Shown: one piece after another, positions 62,922-64,000 of the stretch
Numbering within the stretch: the stretch's first letter is position 1
Layout of the letters: each line of letters starts with the position of its first letter
Source: Lunatimonas sp.
Lineage (GTDB): Bacteria; Bacteroidota; Bacteroidia; Cytophagales; Cyclobacteriaceae
Assembly: GCF_020832325.1 (NCBI RefSeq)
Contig: NZ_JAFIEU010000050.1
Coordinates: 1 to 64,000 of the forward strand
Direction of reading: 5' to 3'
Length of the DNA: 64,000 bases
Made by a program: the position numbers and the translations under genes
Notes under the pieces: generated by a model
What the model saw: only the letters and a program-made list of their open reading frames with translations
Told to the model about the DNA's origin: nothing
Database searches by the model: none

Positions 62922-64000
62922 TTTTCGCTTAGGTTGATGTCGTATAAGGATTGGTGAAGGGCTTTTAGCATATCGGGATCAAATTTCAAAATTTTTCGGT
63001 CGTAGGTCATCAGACCATTGACTTCTACCTCTACATCGGTGGTTTGTGTATAGATGGCAGCAGAAAGGCCCATCGGAATCAAAGGCTTCAGATCATTGAT
63101 AAGTTGATGATAGCGGTTGCTGAGTTCGGTCTTGTCTTTAAAACTTTGGTAGCCCCAGTTGTCTTTTTCCTGCCAGGTGTGGCCCTCTACCGGCAGGCCC
63201 AGGCCCCCGTATTCGCCCAATACGATAATTTGCTGCCGTCCCCAGATCTGAGGGTCTGGCATGACTGGGTCCGGATAGTTGTGCATATCCATGATTTGGC
63301 CCGATAGGGTGTAATTGCCGCCGCTTGCCCCGTTGACGAGTCGGGTGGGGTCGTACTGGACCGTCCAGTCCACAATCTCTTCTGTTTTGAACTGGCCCCA
63401 AGCTTCGTTGAAAGGAACCCATACTACGATAGAGGGGAAATGGTAATTGGCATCCATGATGGCTTTCCACTCCTTGCGGAAAATAGACTCAGACTCCGTT
63501 GTTCGCACTTTTTCCGTTCCTTTGCCAAGGACGCCTGGTCTGGATTCCCAGCGGTTGCCCATATCGCCACTGGGCATATCCTGCCACACCAACATGCCCA
63601 GCCTGTCACAGTGATAGTACCAGCGGGCAGGCTCCACTTTCACGTGCTTTCGGATCATGTTAAATCCCATTTCTTGGGTTTTTACGATGTCAAATAGTAG
63701 GGCTTCTTCCGTAGGTGCGGTGTAAAGCCCGTCGGGCCACCAACCCTGATCCAGCGGGCCGTACTGAAATAGAAACTCGTCGTTTAGCATCATCCGCTGA
63801 ATGCCGTTTTTGTCTGTCGCCATGCTGATTTTCCGCATAGCCGCGTAGCTTTTTACCTGATCAACCACCCGACGTCCTTCCATCAGGATTACTTCTACAT
63901 CGTATAGTACAGGTGTATCGGGTGACCAAAGTTTTGGATTGGCAACGGGTACTACGGCTTCATTTCCGGGAGATACTTCCCGTTCTCCCACTAGCTTTCC
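62918..64000 (-). CDS. glycoside hydrolase family 2 protein (partial, N-terminus outside window)
   Basis: The C-terminal ~360 residues of a GH2 beta-galactosidase/glucuronidase-type enzyme; the gene runs off the right edge, so length and signal peptide are unknown. The TIM-barrel parts are clear: GFNMIRKHVKVEPARWYYHCDRLGMLVW, the acid/base region FPSIVVWVPFNEAWGQ (Asn-Glu) and the nucleophile region IIVLGEYGGLGLP (Glu). Followed with 4-base overlap by the aldose epimerase. Substrate not determinable. Confidence 0.9.
   Translation of the reverse strand, partial: GKLVGEREVSPGNEAVVPVANPKLWSPDTPVLYDVEVILMEGRRVVDQVKSYAAMRKISMATDKNGIQRMMLNDEFLFQYGPLDQGWWPDGLYTAPTEEALLFDIVKTQEMGFNMIRKHVKVEPARWYYHCDRLGMLVWQDMPSGDMGNRWESRPGVLGKGTEKVRTTESESIFRKEWKAIMDANYHFPSIVVWVPFNEAWGQFKTEEIVDWTVQYDPTRLVNGASGGNYTLSGQIMDMHNYPDPVMPDPQIWGRQQIIVLGEYGGLGLPVEGHTWQEKDNWGYQSFKDKTELSNRYHQLINDLKPLIPMGLSAAIYTQTTDVEVEVNGLMTYDRKILKFDPDMLKALHQSLYDINLSEK

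Noticed and set aside
1-64000. CRISPR array, tRNA or rRNA genes, prophage, plasmid origin
   Set aside because: Looked for short spaced direct repeats, tRNA-like cloverleafs, rRNA signature stretches and phage or replication genes; none seen. The only regular short repeats are the 91-bp tandem units and the DUF285 codon repeats.

Overview
The window reads as a chromosomal segment of a member of the Bacteroidota, most likely order Cytophagales and family Cyclobacteriaceae (inference). The signs are hybrid two-component regulators with Reg_prop propellers and AraC output domains, a TonB-dependent receptor with a carboxypeptidase-like N-terminal domain, a T9SS-type C-terminal sorting domain, the gliding protein GldC, many Cys-anchored lipoproteins, Tat-exported Gfo/Idh oxidoreductases, and little Shine-Dalgarno signal before start codons. 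No rRNA, tRNA, CRISPR array, phage or plasmid genes were seen.

Layout. 0-0.4 kb: two tandem copies of a structured ~91-bp repeat abutting a decayed IS4-type transposase. 0.5-8.4 kb: a complete hybrid sensor/regulator and a large BspA-like (DUF285) surface protein. 8.5-14.8 kb: pirin, an FAD-linked dehydrogenase, and a GlcNAc set (nagX-like, nagB, nagP-like). 14.9-19.35 kb: accessory patch with a REP-associated tyrosine transposase, REP-like hairpins, an IS3 remnant, an intact DUF4221 lipoprotein gene, a frameshifted paralogue, and another repeat copy. 19.35-32.7 kb: Gfo/Idh oxidoreductase, M14 peptidase, phosphodiesterase/GDPD group, LamG lipoprotein, DUF6807 lipoprotein, M16 peptidase plus sialidase, SDR, YtxH. 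33-43.5 kb: a second hybrid regulator whose phosphorelay domains look inactive, an AraC regulator, then a carbohydrate operon (GH88-like hydrolase, sugar isomerase, Gfo/Idh oxidoreductase, SDR) and an MFS transporter. 43.5-48.8 kb: deoxyribonucleotidase, coiled-coil membrane protein, MsrB, class III aminotransferase, SAM methyltransferase, FAS1 lipoprotein. 49-51.2 kb: DUF1080 protein plus Tat Gfo/Idh oxidoreductase. 51.4-53.3 kb: a tightly overlapped XRE-nucleotidyltransferase / HEPN / arylamine N-acetyltransferase operon. 53.3-64 kb: MsrAB lipoprotein, PspC, SGNH hydrolase with TonB receptor, gldC, and an SMP-30 / aldose epimerase / GH2 operon running off the right edge.

The overall theme is scavenging of complex carbohydrates (sialosides, GlcNAc, uronates, keto-sugars, beta-glycosides) by envelope proteins and cytoplasmic oxidoreductases under hybrid sensor and AraC control. 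The most unusual items are: (1) the three-gene MNT-HEPN-NAT operon, in which the signature residues of both toxin-antitoxin-like partners are substituted in a matched way while the N-acetyltransferase triad is intact; (2) a hybrid sensor lacking the phospho-accepting His, the ATP-binding boxes and the receiver Asp; (3) a RAYT gene beside two hairpins sharing one loop; (4) a dispersed structured repeat that also supplies the start codon of gldC.
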